Shown: one piece after another, positions 1 through 8,211 of the stretch
Position numbering within the stretch: position 1 is the stretch's first letter
How the letters are laid out: each line of letters starts with the position of its first letter
From: Candidatus Gastranaerophilales bacterium
GTDB lineage: Bacteria; Cyanobacteriota; Vampirovibrionia; Gastranaerophilales; Gastranaerophilaceae
DNA: 64,000 nt
NCBI GenBank assembly: GCA_910586855.1
Contig: CAJUJH010000001.1
Span: forward strand, 887,339 to 951,338
Direction of reading: 5' to 3'
Program-made: the position numbers and the translations under genes
Notes under the pieces: generated by a model
Database searches by the model: none
What the model saw: the letters and a program-made list of their open reading frames with translations, nothing else
What the model was told of the DNA's origin: nothing

Positions 1-1
1 A

Positions 2-328
2 ATTGAAGCCTATTCAAAGCAGGATGTTAAATATGTGGATTTAAGAAATCCTAAAGATGTTTATGTGCAAATTGGCGATATTATGCTACGTTTAGGAGAA
101 ATAAACGAGTCAATTTACAATAGGGTAAAATGGATTGCAACAATTCTTCCTGAAGCTCAAAGTAAATATGGTACAAAAATTAAATATATTGACCTTCGCT
201 GGGAAGATGCACGCTATATTAAGCTTGATAACAATAAAAAACATGTTGAGGGCAACACAAAAAGAGACTTTACGGAAGACGAAAACTTTATTGATGAAAC
301 GCTTGAAGAGACTATAGATGAAGACTAA
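2..328 (+). CDS. ftsQ: Cell division protein FtsQ/DivIB, C-terminal part (5' end outside window)
   Basis: The frame is open back to the first bases, so the gene starts upstream and only about 108 C-terminal residues are visible. They resemble the last strands of the FtsQ/DivIB beta-domain: a VDLRNPKDVYVQIGD strand, then a helix containing 'LPEA', then IKYIDLRWEDARYIKL, whose DLRW strand is typical of the FtsQ C-terminus. The last 35 residues are an acidic tail. FtsQ is a single-pass membrane protein that holds FtsL/FtsB in the divisome. The other division genes here (ftsL-like, ftsI) lie about 50 kb away. With no N-terminus visible, the call rests on the C-terminal pattern alone. Confidence 0.65.
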   Translation: MEAYSKQDVKYVDLRNPKDVYVQIGDIMLRLGEINESIYNRVKWIATILPEAQSKYGTKIKYIDLRWEDARYIKLDNNKKHVEGNTKRDFTEDENFIDETLEETIDED

Positions 329-346
329 ATGTGTTTTTTAAGAATC

Positions 347-1585
347 TTAACTAAAAGTGCTTAGAATAATAGCTTTTATATTTTCATTCTTTAATTTTGC
401 AATAGTTTCATCTTTTTGAATAAGGTCAAGACGATTAAATGACTTTAAAACCTTTATTCCTTCTGAAATCACATCTTCATATTGTGTTTTTTCAATAGTT
501 TCTTTTATATCATTTGAAAATTCAACTTTGCCAAAGTTTAAAATAACATCCAGCGCCTCAAAAACTCTGTCCTTGCTGCTTGATTCAAGTTCTTTTTCAA
601 GTCCTTCAAATAAATTGGTTTTTATTGTGTTTAAAAAAGCACTTATGTTATTAATTTCCTTTTTAATGTTTTTGGCTAAATCAAATGTGTAAATATCTTC
701 TCTTGAAATAAGATTAAATTTGTATTTTGCTTTTAAAATAAGTCTTTTTATATAAGAATTTTCAGATTTCTGTGTGTTTTCAATATTAATTTTTTGCACT
801 AAAAAGCTTAAGAAATTAAATATTTCAAAATCCATAACCGTATCAAGAGATATTTCTTCAGGGTATGAGGTTAATATTGCATCAAAAATTCTTAAAGCTT
901 TATCAAGCTCATTATCTTCCAATATCTCATAAAATCCTTTTAAATACAGAATACTTGATGCTATAAAGCCCTTAGCAAAGCTGTTTTCAAGGTAATTATA
1001 CAGATTATTAAAAACCTGCTTATCTCCATATGAAATAAGGAAATTTACATATTTATATTTTTCAAAATCGTCAACCGTGCTATCTTCAATAATCTCAATC
1101 GATTGATTGAAGATTTCTCTGTCATTAAATTTGCTTAAAGTTCTTGCACAGTTTTGCGCCAAGGGTTCATAATCGGAAAATGCATTCTTTTTTAAATCTT
1201 CAAGCGCAAGCGGGTCATTAATATAGTAAAAATAACTTGCAGCATAAGCTTTTTCTTCCGCTGTACCGTCTTCAAAAATTTCTAAAATCTTATCGGTCAA
1301 ATCGTCATTTGCAAATTTCAGCCATACTTTTATTATAAAATCTTCAAAATCTATATTGTAAATTTTTATGAATTTAAAAGTATTAAAAAAGTTATCTTTA
1401 TCTGCTGCACAAACAAGGTTTTTAAGTATTTTTTCTTTTATGTAATCAAATAGAAATTCTGATTTTTCACATAACTTTTCAAAAGATTCAACGTCGCAGT
1501 TATCTAAGATTCTTTTAGCTGCTGTGTTTGAAGCATTATCATCTTTTGATATTAAATCGTTTAAATTTTTAGTTCCTAAATCCAT
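347..1585 (-). CDS. Helical-repeat (HEAT-like) protein of unknown function
   Basis: This is a 412-residue protein with no family I can name. It is almost entirely short amphipathic helix pairs, for example 'AAKRILDNCDVESFEKL', 'EKAYAASYFYYINDPLALE' and 'YEPLAQNCARTLSKFND', which is the look of a HEAT-type alpha-solenoid scaffold. There is no signal peptide or membrane segment, so it is probably cytoplasmic. The frame extends nine codons further upstream, but those codons are two overlapping TATAAT-like boxes. I therefore place the start at the internal ATG (MDLGTKN), which lies 6 nt after a perfect TATAAT and would be leaderless. It is divergent from pyrH. A second helical-repeat protein lies at 17.3 kb. 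Confidence 0.6.
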   Translation of the reverse strand: MDLGTKNLNDLISKDDNASNTAAKRILDNCDVESFEKLCEKSEFLFDYIKEKILKNLVCAADKDNFFNTFKFIKIYNIDFEDFIIKVWLKFANDDLTDKILEIFEDGTAEEKAYAASYFYYINDPLALEDLKKNAFSDYEPLAQNCARTLSKFNDREIFNQSIEIIEDSTVDDFEKYKYVNFLISYGDKQVFNNLYNYLENSFAKGFIASSILYLKGFYEILEDNELDKALRIFDAILTSYPEEISLDTVMDFEIFNFLSFLVQKINIENTQKSENSYIKRLILKAKYKFNLISREDIYTFDLAKNIKKEINNISAFLNTIKTNLFEGLEKELESSSKDRVFEALDVILNFGKVEFSNDIKETIEKTQYEDVISEGIKVLKSFNRLDLIQKDETIAKLKNENIKAIILSTFS

Positions 1586-1612
1586 AATTATATTATACAA
1601 AATATTATACAA
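1586..1612 (-). promoter_or_regulatory. Tandem TATAAT boxes, leaderless promoter candidate
   Basis: Read on the minus strand, the bases before the helical-repeat gene contain TATAAT twice, about 15 nt apart. The proximal copy (1597 to 1592) is followed by six bases and then the ATG, so a normal start of transcription would fall on the initiation codon. There is no Shine-Dalgarno sequence. The -35 region is weak. Confidence 0.45.
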
Positions 1613-1628
1613 GGCGGCTATTTTTTAG

Positions 1629-1634
1629 TATAAT
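1629..1634 (+). promoter_or_regulatory. -10 box for pyrH operon
   Basis: There is a perfect TATAAT 40 bp before the pyrH start, giving a predicted leader of about 33 nt with an AAGG just before the ATG. It lies within 35 bp of the divergent -10 boxes of the minus-strand helical-repeat gene, so the two promoters share a short control region. Confidence 0.4.
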
Positions 1635-1673
1635 AAATACAAAGACAGTTTGACGATATAAAGTATAAGGCAG

Positions 1674-2396
1674 ATGGAAAATAATTTAAAATATAAAAAG
1701 ATTTTGCTTAAAATTAGCGGTGAAGCACTTTTAGGCGACCAGGAATTTGGCATAGATCCAAAACCTGTTGAAATGATAGCGGAAGAAATCAAAAAAGCAC
1801 ATGATTTAGGTGTTCAGATAGCTATTGTTGTTGGCGGGGGAAATATATTCAGGGGTATGAAAAACTCCTCAAAACTTGGAATGGATAGAGCCTCAGGTGA
1901 TTATGTCGGCATGCTTGCAACTGTTATGAATGCCATAGCTCTTCAATTAGAATTAAGAAAGATTGGCGTATCATGCCGTGTGCAGTCTGCAATTACAATG
2001 AATAAAATAGCTGAACCATATATCAGGTTTAAAGCTATCCGCCATCTTGAAAAAAATAGAGTGGTCATTTTTGCCGCAGGAACGGGTAATCCTTTCTTTA
2101 CAACCGATACTGCCGCCGCGCTTCGTGCAGCCGAAATTGGTGCAGAAGCCATGCTTATGGCAAAAAATGGTGTAGATGGCGTTTATTCGGATGACCCGAG
2201 AATTAATCCAAATGCATCAAAATTTGATAAAATATCATATGATGACGTGATTATTAAGGGCCTAAAGGTAATGGACCAGACCAGCTGTTCATTATGTAAG
2301 CAGAATAAAATACCCATTGTGGTATTTGATTTTGCTCTTAAAGATAGCATAATTAAAATCTTAAACAATGAAGAAGTCGGCACCCTTGTAAATTAA
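1674..2396 (+). CDS. pyrH: UMP kinase
   Basis: Phosphorylates UMP to UDP with ATP in pyrimidine nucleotide synthesis; cytoplasmic hexamer. The 240 residues match the usual family length. Visible motifs are the N-terminal K13-I-S-G phosphate loop, GGGN at 54-57, the GTGNPFFTTDTAA block at about 136-148 that separates bacterial UMP kinases from other amino-acid kinases, and VDGVYSDDP near 167-175. First gene of the classical pyrH-frr-cdsA run, with frr 20 bp downstream. Bacterial PyrH is usually GTP-activated and UTP-inhibited; that is family knowledge. Confidence 0.97.
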   Translation: MENNLKYKKILLKISGEALLGDQEFGIDPKPVEMIAEEIKKAHDLGVQIAIVVGGGNIFRGMKNSSKLGMDRASGDYVGMLATVMNAIALQLELRKIGVSCRVQSAITMNKIAEPYIRFKAIRHLEKNRVVIFAAGTGNPFFTTDTAAALRAAEIGAEAMLMAKNGVDGVYSDDPRINPNASKFDKISYDDVIIKGLKVMDQTSCSLCKQNKIPIVVFDFALKDSIIKILNNEEVGTLVN

Positions 2397-2416
2397 TTAT
2401 AATAGGAGATTTATAA

Positions 2417-2977
2417 ATGAGCACAGAAGAAATCAAAAAATCAGGCGAACAAAAGATGGACAAATGCATAAGCCAGCTAAAAAAAGAACTTACTACAATA
2501 AGAACAGGCAGAGCGAATCCTCTTATTTTAGATAAAGTTTTGGTTGATTATTACGGCGCGCCTACAAAATTGAATCAAATGGCGCAAATTTCTGTGCAAG
2601 ATGGTACAACTCTTGTAATTACTCCTTTTGATAAAACAATCGTAAAAGAAATTGAAAAAGCTTTAATTAAGGCTGATTTAGGTATTACCCCAAGTTCTGA
2701 CGGTATTGTTGTACGTCTCGTATTTCCGCCTTTGACAGCTGATAGAAGAAAAGAACTTTCTAAAGAAGTTAAGGCAATGGGTGAAACTGCAAAAGTTGCT
2801 GTTAGAAACGTACGCCGTGATTTGGGCGATGAGATTAAAAAAATTGAAAAAGCTGAAAATCTTCCTGAAGATGCAGTACGTGATGCCCAGGATTCAATTC
2901 AGAAATTAACCGATAAATTTATTAAAATTATTGATGAAACGGTATCTGAAAAAGAAAAAGAGGTTATGACCGTTTAA
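2417..2977 (+). CDS. frr: Ribosome recycling factor
   Basis: Splits post-termination ribosomes together with EF-G. Its 186 residues match the standard RRF length. The hallmark 'TIRTGRANP' stretch at about 27-35, the 'YYGAPTKLNQMAQISV' beta-domain strand and the charged C-terminal helix with 'VRNVRRD' are all present. It is preceded by a good Shine-Dalgarno (AGGAG) and its stop overlaps the cdsA start by one base (TAATG), so translation is probably coupled. Confidence 0.97.
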   Translation: MSTEEIKKSGEQKMDKCISQLKKELTTIRTGRANPLILDKVLVDYYGAPTKLNQMAQISVQDGTTLVITPFDKTIVKEIEKALIKADLGITPSSDGIVVRLVFPPLTADRRKELSKEVKAMGETAKVAVRNVRRDLGDEIKKIEKAENLPEDAVRDAQDSIQKLTDKFIKIIDETVSEKEKEVMTV

Positions 2978-3882
2978 TGATTGAAAATTCAAATGATGAA
3001 TTTAATAAGAAAAATAGATGCACAAGGCTTATAACCGGCTTTGTTATTTCTATGGTGGCGCTTGTATGCTTTTTATCAGGCGGCATTCCATTATTTTGTT
3101 TTTTAATGGTTGTACTGTTTCTTGCTGCAAAAGAATATGTGCAAATTTTAAGAAACAAAGGGTTTCATCCAAGCCTCTCTTTAATTTGCGCAACAAGCCT
3201 TGTTTTTGGTCTTTTGATTTTCTTTAGACGCTTTGACCTTGTTCCTTGTGTGCTTGCTTTTGCAATTATGGCATCATTTTTAATTGTGCTTTTTATGGGG
3301 CGCCAGCCTTATATTGCAAATGTTGCAACAACGGCACTGGGCTTTATGTACGGAGGCTGGCTTCCTTGCCATCTTCTTTTATTAAGGCAAATGGGTTCAG
3401 ATAGCGTTAATTTCTTTGTCCCTGGGTTAAATGAAGGTTTATATTATCTTTTATATGTATTTTTAATAGTTGTTGCAACTGATATAGGTGCATATTATTT
3501 TGGTTCAAAGTTTGGAAAAACACAGTTATCAAAGGTTATAAGCCCTAAAAAAACCGTTGAAGGTGCAATCGGCGGCGGTTTGTTTGCAGTTTTCGTTGCT
3601 GCTTTTGGTGTTTTTTATACAAATTTAACCCTGCTTGAAGCTATTGCAGGCGGAGTATTGATTACTGTATTTGCGCAGCTTGGAGACTTATCCGAATCTC
3701 TTATTAAAAGAGATGCAGGCGTTAAGGATTCAAGTAATATTCTGCCGGGACATGGCGGTCTTTTGGATAGAACGGATTCCTATGTCTTTGCTCTTCCTGT
3801 AGCTTATTATTATCTTGCCTGTTTTACCGGAGGTAATAATATAATTGTTGATTTGATAACTTATCTTTCTAATGGTGTTTAA
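2977..3882 (+). CDS. cdsA: Phosphatidate cytidylyltransferase (CDP-diglyceride synthase)
   Basis: Integral membrane enzyme making CDP-diacylglycerol from phosphatidic acid and CTP, the branch point for anionic and zwitterionic phospholipids. The 301 residues contain about seven to eight hydrophobic segments. The full CDP-alcohol cytidylyltransferase signature is present at about 241-267: S-L-I-K-R, then K-D-S, then P-G-H-G-G-L-L-D-R-x-D. 'SPKKTVEGAIGG' at 189-200 is the other conserved loop. The start overlaps the frr stop; rnc follows after three bases. Confidence 0.95.
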   Translation: MIENSNDEFNKKNRCTRLITGFVISMVALVCFLSGGIPLFCFLMVVLFLAAKEYVQILRNKGFHPSLSLICATSLVFGLLIFFRRFDLVPCVLAFAIMASFLIVLFMGRQPYIANVATTALGFMYGGWLPCHLLLLRQMGSDSVNFFVPGLNEGLYYLLYVFLIVVATDIGAYYFGSKFGKTQLSKVISPKKTVEGAIGGGLFAVFVAAFGVFYTNLTLLEAIAGGVLITVFAQLGDLSESLIKRDAGVKDSSNILPGHGGLLDRTDSYVFALPVAYYYLACFTGGNNIIVDLITYLSNGV

Positions 3883-3885
3883 ATT

Positions 3886-4602
3886 ATGAACATTACACCT
3901 GAGAGAAAAGAAGAATTAATAAAATTTGCAAGCAGTTTTGGTTTAGAGTTTGAAGATTTTAACACTCTAAATCGTGCTTTTGTTCATACATCATACATCC
4001 ATGAAAAAAATCTTGATGTAATGGAATCTTATGAAAGGCTTGAATTTTTAGGTGATGCGGTTTTAAAAATTGCAATAAGTGATTTTTTGTTTAAGAAGTT
4101 TCCCGATTTAAGAGAGGGTGATTTAACAAAGCATAGAGCCTGGGTGGTTTCTGATAAAGAGCTTGCAGTCCTTGCTGTTAAATGCGGGCTTTCAAACCTT
4201 ATTTTGCTTGGAAAAAATGAGGAAAGCCTTAACGGCAGGCAAAAACCATCAATTCTCGCCTGTGCGTTTGAAGCCTTTCTTGGGGCGATTTATCTGGAGT
4301 ATAAACAATTAGGTTTAAAAGCTGTCTATGATTTTCTTGTAGACAATTTTGAAAATGAAATTTTAAATTCCAAACTTCATAACTACAAAGCTCTCTTGCA
4401 AGAGTATACACAAAGCGAGACTCATAAGCTTCCAATCTATAAGATTTTGGATGAATTTGGTATGTCTCATGATAAAACCTATGTAATGGGCGTTTATTAT
4501 AATGATGTTTTGATTGCTCAGGGTGAAGGAAAATCTAAAAAAGATGCAGAACAAATTGCAGCAAAAAATGCTCTTGAATTTTTAAATGTGGAGATAAGTT
4601 AA
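3886..4602 (+). CDS. rnc: Ribonuclease III
   Basis: Double-strand-specific endoribonuclease for rRNA and mRNA processing. The catalytic signature ERLEFLGDAVL sits at 50-60, with the helper 'HTSYIHE' upstream. A C-terminal double-stranded RNA-binding domain runs from about 163 to 234 (start 'NYKALLQEYTQ', end 'KKDAEQIAAKNALEFL'). Length (238) is typical. It lies in a run with cdsA upstream and rpe one base downstream, so it should be translated from the same message. Confidence 0.96.
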   Translation: MNITPERKEELIKFASSFGLEFEDFNTLNRAFVHTSYIHEKNLDVMESYERLEFLGDAVLKIAISDFLFKKFPDLREGDLTKHRAWVVSDKELAVLAVKCGLSNLILLGKNEESLNGRQKPSILACAFEAFLGAIYLEYKQLGLKAVYDFLVDNFENEILNSKLHNYKALLQEYTQSETHKLPIYKILDEFGMSHDKTYVMGVYYNDVLIAQGEGKSKKDAEQIAAKNALEFLNVEIS

Positions 4603-4603
4603 A

Positions 4604-5290
4604 ATGACAGATTTGAAGGAATATTTTAAGTCAACCGATGGTTTATTGCACAAATATATAGTTTCTCCTTCAATTTTATCCTCTGATTTTTCAAATCTCC
4701 AATCTGAAATTTTAAAAACAGAATCCTTTGGTGCGCAGTGGTGCCATATTGATGTTATGGACGGGCATTTTGTGCCAAATATTACTATTGGCGCCCCTGT
4801 TGTAAAATCTTTAAAAAATGCTGTAAAATCAAAGCTCGATTCGCATCTGATGATAGAGAATCCGCTTAAATATATACCGGATTTTATAAATGCGGGTTCT
4901 GATATTATAACTTTTCATATTGAGGCTTCAGGGGATAATACTGATGAGTGCATTAAGCTCATCAAGGATGCAGGAATCCTGGCTGGTATTTCAATTAAGC
5001 CAAAAACACCCCCAAGTGTAATTTTACCTTATATAAATAAAATCGATATGGTGCTTGTAATGACAGTAGAGCCGGGGTTTTCAGGACAAAAATTTATGTC
5101 TGATGCTGCACTTAAAATAAAAGAAATTAAAAATACTGCACCAAAAAATCTTATTATTCAGGTGGATGGCGGAATTAATGATGAAACTGCGAAAATCTGT
5201 GCTGATTATGGTGCAAATTGTTTTGTTGCAGGAAATTATGTTTATAAAAATCCTGATATGAAAACAGCTATAAAATCTTTGTTAGGATAA
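4604..5290 (+). CDS. rpe: Ribulose-phosphate 3-epimerase
   Basis: Interconverts ribulose-5-phosphate and xylulose-5-phosphate in the pentose phosphate pathway. TIM-barrel motifs are clear: 'SPSILSSDF' early, then 'HIDVMDGHFVPNITIGAP' with metal-binding His and Asp, 'MTVEPGFSGQKFM' in the middle and 'QVDGGIND' near the C-terminus. About 18 residues precede the usual N-terminus, which may be a real extension or a start set slightly early. Packed between rnc and an AlkD-type gene with one-base spacing. Confidence 0.95.
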   Translation: MTDLKEYFKSTDGLLHKYIVSPSILSSDFSNLQSEILKTESFGAQWCHIDVMDGHFVPNITIGAPVVKSLKNAVKSKLDSHLMIENPLKYIPDFINAGSDIITFHIEASGDNTDECIKLIKDAGILAGISIKPKTPPSVILPYINKIDMVLVMTVEPGFSGQKFMSDAALKIKEIKNTAPKNLIIQVDGGINDETAKICADYGANCFVAGNYVYKNPDMKTAIKSLLG

Positions 5291-6003
5291 TGTATATGGA
5301 TATATCAAATTTTGTAAAATCTGAATTTAAAAAATATACAGAGCCTGAATATAAAAAATTTTCTTCATCTTTAATACCAAATATTGATAATATTTTAGGT
5401 ATTCGTCTTCCAAATTTAAGAAAAATTGCAAAAATTATTGCAAAGAATGATTGGCAAACTTTTTTAAATGATTATGAAGAAAATTTTATGGAAGACACTA
5501 TGCTGAAGGGTATGGTTATTGCGCATCTAAAAGAAGACTATGATTCCATGGCATCCCTTGTAGAAAATTTTGTTCCAAAAATAAACAATTGGGCGGTATG
5601 TGATATTTTTTGCGGTGGGCTTAAATTTTTTAAAAAAGACAAAATAGCTGCCTTGAAATTTTTATATCCATATTTAAAATCTCAAGATGAATATGAACTA
5701 AGATTTGGAGTTGTTTCGCTTTTATCTCATTTTATTTGCGATGACTGCATTGATGAAGTTTTGAGGATTTTATTTAATTTAAAAACAGAGCACTATTATG
5801 CTCAAATGGGAATTGCATGGGCGGTTTCCATTTGCTATATTAAATATCCTGATTTAACACTCAATTACTTAAAAGACAGCACATTGGATGATTTTTGCCA
5901 TAATAAATCAATTTCAAAAATTATAGAATCTTACAGGGTATCAAAGGAAGATAAAGAAAAACTAAAGCTTCTAAAGCGTCCAAGACATACTAAACGCACA
6001 TAA
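5290..6003 (+). CDS. AlkD-family DNA alkylation repair glycosylase
   Basis: The AlkD family consists of ALK/HEAT-repeat DNA glycosylases that remove bulky or cationic alkylated bases. The 237 residues are helical repeats throughout. Conserved signs are 'GIRLPNLRKIAK' near the start and the 'NNWAVCD' motif, where W101 and D105 have the Trp-x3-Asp spacing of the AlkD catalytic pair. 'YELRFGVVSLL' and 'YYAQMGIAWAVS' are further family helices. The start ATG overlaps the rpe stop by one base; a second in-frame ATG lies two codons on. Substrate is inferred from family. Confidence 0.87.
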   Translation: MYMDISNFVKSEFKKYTEPEYKKFSSSLIPNIDNILGIRLPNLRKIAKIIAKNDWQTFLNDYEENFMEDTMLKGMVIAHLKEDYDSMASLVENFVPKINNWAVCDIFCGGLKFFKKDKIAALKFLYPYLKSQDEYELRFGVVSLLSHFICDDCIDEVLRILFNLKTEHYYAQMGIAWAVSICYIKYPDLTLNYLKDSTLDDFCHNKSISKIIESYRVSKEDKEKLKLLKRPRHTKRT

Positions 6004-6033
6004 TAAGAGATGTTAAAGATTTATATTTTTGGT

Positions 6034-6645
6034 TCAAAAAACATCTTTTCTTATTGAAAATTCACACCCGCAATAATTTTGTTTATACATATTGTTATAG
6101 GCGGCAATTTTTTGGGTAACATTGAAGCCGTTATTTTTCTTGAAGTCAAAATCTATAAATTTAATTCCGCTGCCAATAGCTTTTGCTGCCTTAAATCCTT
6201 CTTCAAAAATATTTTTTGAAATTTTATGAGGGCTTACGCTTAATGTTGTAGTAAATTGTTTAAACCCTAATTCTTTTGCCTTTTGTGCCGTTTTTGTTAA
6301 TCTTAATTCAAAACACTTATTGCACCTTAAACCCTTTTCGGGTTCATTTTCAAATCCTTTAACTGCCTCATAAAAAATTTCAGCTGCCCCTGTTTCATAA
6401 ATAAGTTCAAAGTCATATTTGCTGCAATATTTTTCTAATTCCTCATATCGTCTTTTTTGTTCAGATTCAGGGTAGATATTGGGGTTGAAAAAATAAGCAG
6501 TTGGAATGTACCCAAGCATTTTTAAATACTGGGAAGGGTATCCAAAGCACACAGCGCAGCAGCAGTGGACAAGTATTTTTCTGTCTTCTTCCTTTAAATC
6601 TTTTTTGTCATATAAAGTCTTAATTTTTTTATAAAATTCAACCAA
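6034..6645 (-). CDS. queH: Epoxyqueuosine reductase QueH
   Basis: Last step of queuosine synthesis in tRNA anticodons: reduction of epoxyqueuosine, by the QueH (former DUF208) enzyme rather than QueG. The Cys-rich start 'VHCCCAVC' (Cys 28-30 and 33) and the central 'RCNKCFELRL' pair are the residues that hold the iron-sulfur cluster and metal in this family; 'TTLSVSPHK' is also typical. Start is a TTG with AGAGG upstream. Length (203) fits. No other queuosine genes are in view. Convergent with the AlkD gene. Confidence 0.93.
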   Translation of the reverse strand: MVEFYKKIKTLYDKKDLKEEDRKILVHCCCAVCFGYPSQYLKMLGYIPTAYFFNPNIYPESEQKRRYEELEKYCSKYDFELIYETGAAEIFYEAVKGFENEPEKGLRCNKCFELRLTKTAQKAKELGFKQFTTTLSVSPHKISKNIFEEGFKAAKAIGSGIKFIDFDFKKNNGFNVTQKIAAYNNMYKQNYCGCEFSIRKDVF

Positions 6646-6667
6646 TAATAAAGCCTCTTAAAACAAA

Positions 6668-7876
6668 CTACTTATCATGTCTGTGTCTTGCTCTTGCTTG
6701 CTTTACAAGTTCTTTTAATTTTGGATAAGGAAGAGCACTTCTGTGTTCAATATCATCTATTACAATTGTTGGAGTACCTTTTATGCCAAAATTTATAGCT
6801 TTTTGAATCTGTTTATCCAAATCAGATATGACATCTTCGCCATAAGCATCTTTTTTGAGCTGTTCTTTATTGATACCTATTTTGTCTGCTAAATTTAAAA
6901 CAGCATCCTCATTAAACGGCAAATTATCATATATGGCACTTGCCATATCCCAATATGCCCCTTGTTTTTCAGCAGCAAGTGCATATCTTGCAAGCATGCA
7001 AGCTCCAGGGTGTATCATATTTTTGATAACAGGATTACACTCCATATCTAATGGGAAATTGATGTGGTATATAATGATATCCTTTTCTTCTTTTGCAAGT
7101 TTGTGTGCCATTGTATTTGTAACTTTACAGAAAGGACACATGAAATCACTATATAAATATATTACAATTTTTCCATCGGGATTGCCTAAGGTATTTCCTT
7201 TTATTGCATAAATATTTGTTTTCATATTTTGAAATTCAAGGAAGGATTTTTGCATTTCTTGATTATCTCTCTGCTCTTTTAATGCGGGAGATAGAACCAA
7301 AGATTTTGTCGTATATGTTAAAAATCCTGCCCCAAGTATTAAAACCGCCAAGAATAAAATTAAATATTTTTTTGCACCGGCAATAAAATCTAATATGGTA
7401 TCTTTGATATCCTTTATAAAAAACTTATCGGTTTTTGCAACAAGTGCGATGGCTAAATCTATAAAATATGTTGCAAAACATAATATGCAGATTTTCTTAA
7501 TTACAAAAAATGAAATAGAAGCTAAAACCATAGAGCAGCAGAAGGAAAATAGTCCCAATACTGCAATATAGCTTTCCGGATTTTTAAATACTTTTAATAT
7601 TTCAAAGTTTAATTTTTCATTTATTTTATCAACATATGTTAAGAAAAGTAAAACTAAATATAAAATGGTTCCCCAAATTGCAAGAGGTATACCAAAAACC
7701 AGAGCGTATGGTGTTCTTGCAACTCCATCGCAGTCTATAACGCTATTTATATTGCAAAAACTCGGGGCTGCACCTGCTATAAAATTTTCTTTAAAATATA
7801 TAAAAACAAGGTCAGATGTTAAAATAAGTGCAATTATTAAAAGTATTGTCAGTATAATTCTTTTATTCTTTGTCAT
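6668..7876 (-). CDS. VKOR-DsbA fusion (disulfide-bond forming membrane protein)
   Basis: A self-contained oxidative folding enzyme: an N-terminal vitamin-K-epoxide-reductase-like membrane domain passes electrons from an exported thioredoxin domain to quinone. The VKOR part (about 1-190) has loop cysteines C41 and C49 and the active pair C130-x-x-C133 in 'CILCFATYFIDL'. The thioredoxin/DsbA part follows (about 205-402) with active site C247-P-F-C250 and a 'GTPTI' cis-Pro loop. Fusions of this type are known from Cyanobacteria and plastids, where the thioredoxin part is usually closer to Trx; here it is DsbA-like. A GGAGAA Shine-Dalgarno precedes the ATG. Confidence 0.93.
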   Translation of the reverse strand: MTKNKRIILTILLIIALILTSDLVFIYFKENFIAGAAPSFCNINSVIDCDGVARTPYALVFGIPLAIWGTILYLVLLFLTYVDKINEKLNFEILKVFKNPESYIAVLGLFSFCCSMVLASISFFVIKKICILCFATYFIDLAIALVAKTDKFFIKDIKDTILDFIAGAKKYLILFLAVLILGAGFLTYTTKSLVLSPALKEQRDNQEMQKSFLEFQNMKTNIYAIKGNTLGNPDGKIVIYLYSDFMCPFCKVTNTMAHKLAKEEKDIIIYHINFPLDMECNPVIKNMIHPGACMLARYALAAEKQGAYWDMASAIYDNLPFNEDAVLNLADKIGINKEQLKKDAYGEDVISDLDKQIQKAINFGIKGTPTIVIDDIEHRSALPYPKLKELVKQARARHRHDK

Positions 7877-8211
7877 AATTTTATTTTATTCTCCAATTAC
7901 TCCAAATTACTATAAAATACCATTTTAAAGCATTTTTTAATATTGTATAGCTTAATAGAAAATAGGGCAATTTTGTTTAAGTTTTGTATTTTTGTAAACT
8001 AATGTAAATTTTGATGTTAAATTTCTAAAGTATATTTTAGATTTACCGACACATATAGTGTAGTTATCAACGTTGTATTTTTGAAAATGGAAAAAAGGTT
8101 AAGAAATGTAACATTATATACTTTTTATGAATTTAGTATATATCAAATGTTTTTATTAATATGACGGTAGTAAATAAAGAAACGCAATAAAGTACAAAGG
8201 TGGTATAAAAA
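7877..8211. other. Intergenic control region with a conserved tandem-dyad element
   Basis: This 335-bp stretch separates the divergent VKOR-DsbA and coiled-coil protein genes and has no coding look. It contains a small palindrome CAACGTTG at 8068-8075 and the tandem-dyad element described in the next entry, then a short leader with an AAAGGTGG Shine-Dalgarno before the ATG at 8212. Confidence 0.6.
8108..8163 (+). promoter_or_regulatory. Tandem-dyad regulatory element, copy 1
   Basis: A 56-bp block that recurs at 63297-63352. By eye 45 of 56 positions match with no gaps. It holds two near-palindromes of the form AGTATATACT (8113-8122 and 8135-8144) with centres 22 bp apart, about two helical turns. 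Directly after the second lies AAATGTTTTTAT, identical in both copies, ending in a -10-like TATTAAT. The layout suggests two sites for a dimeric regulator just upstream of a sigma70-type -10, with transcription starting near 8167. The gene it would control starts at 8212. Confidence 0.5.
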
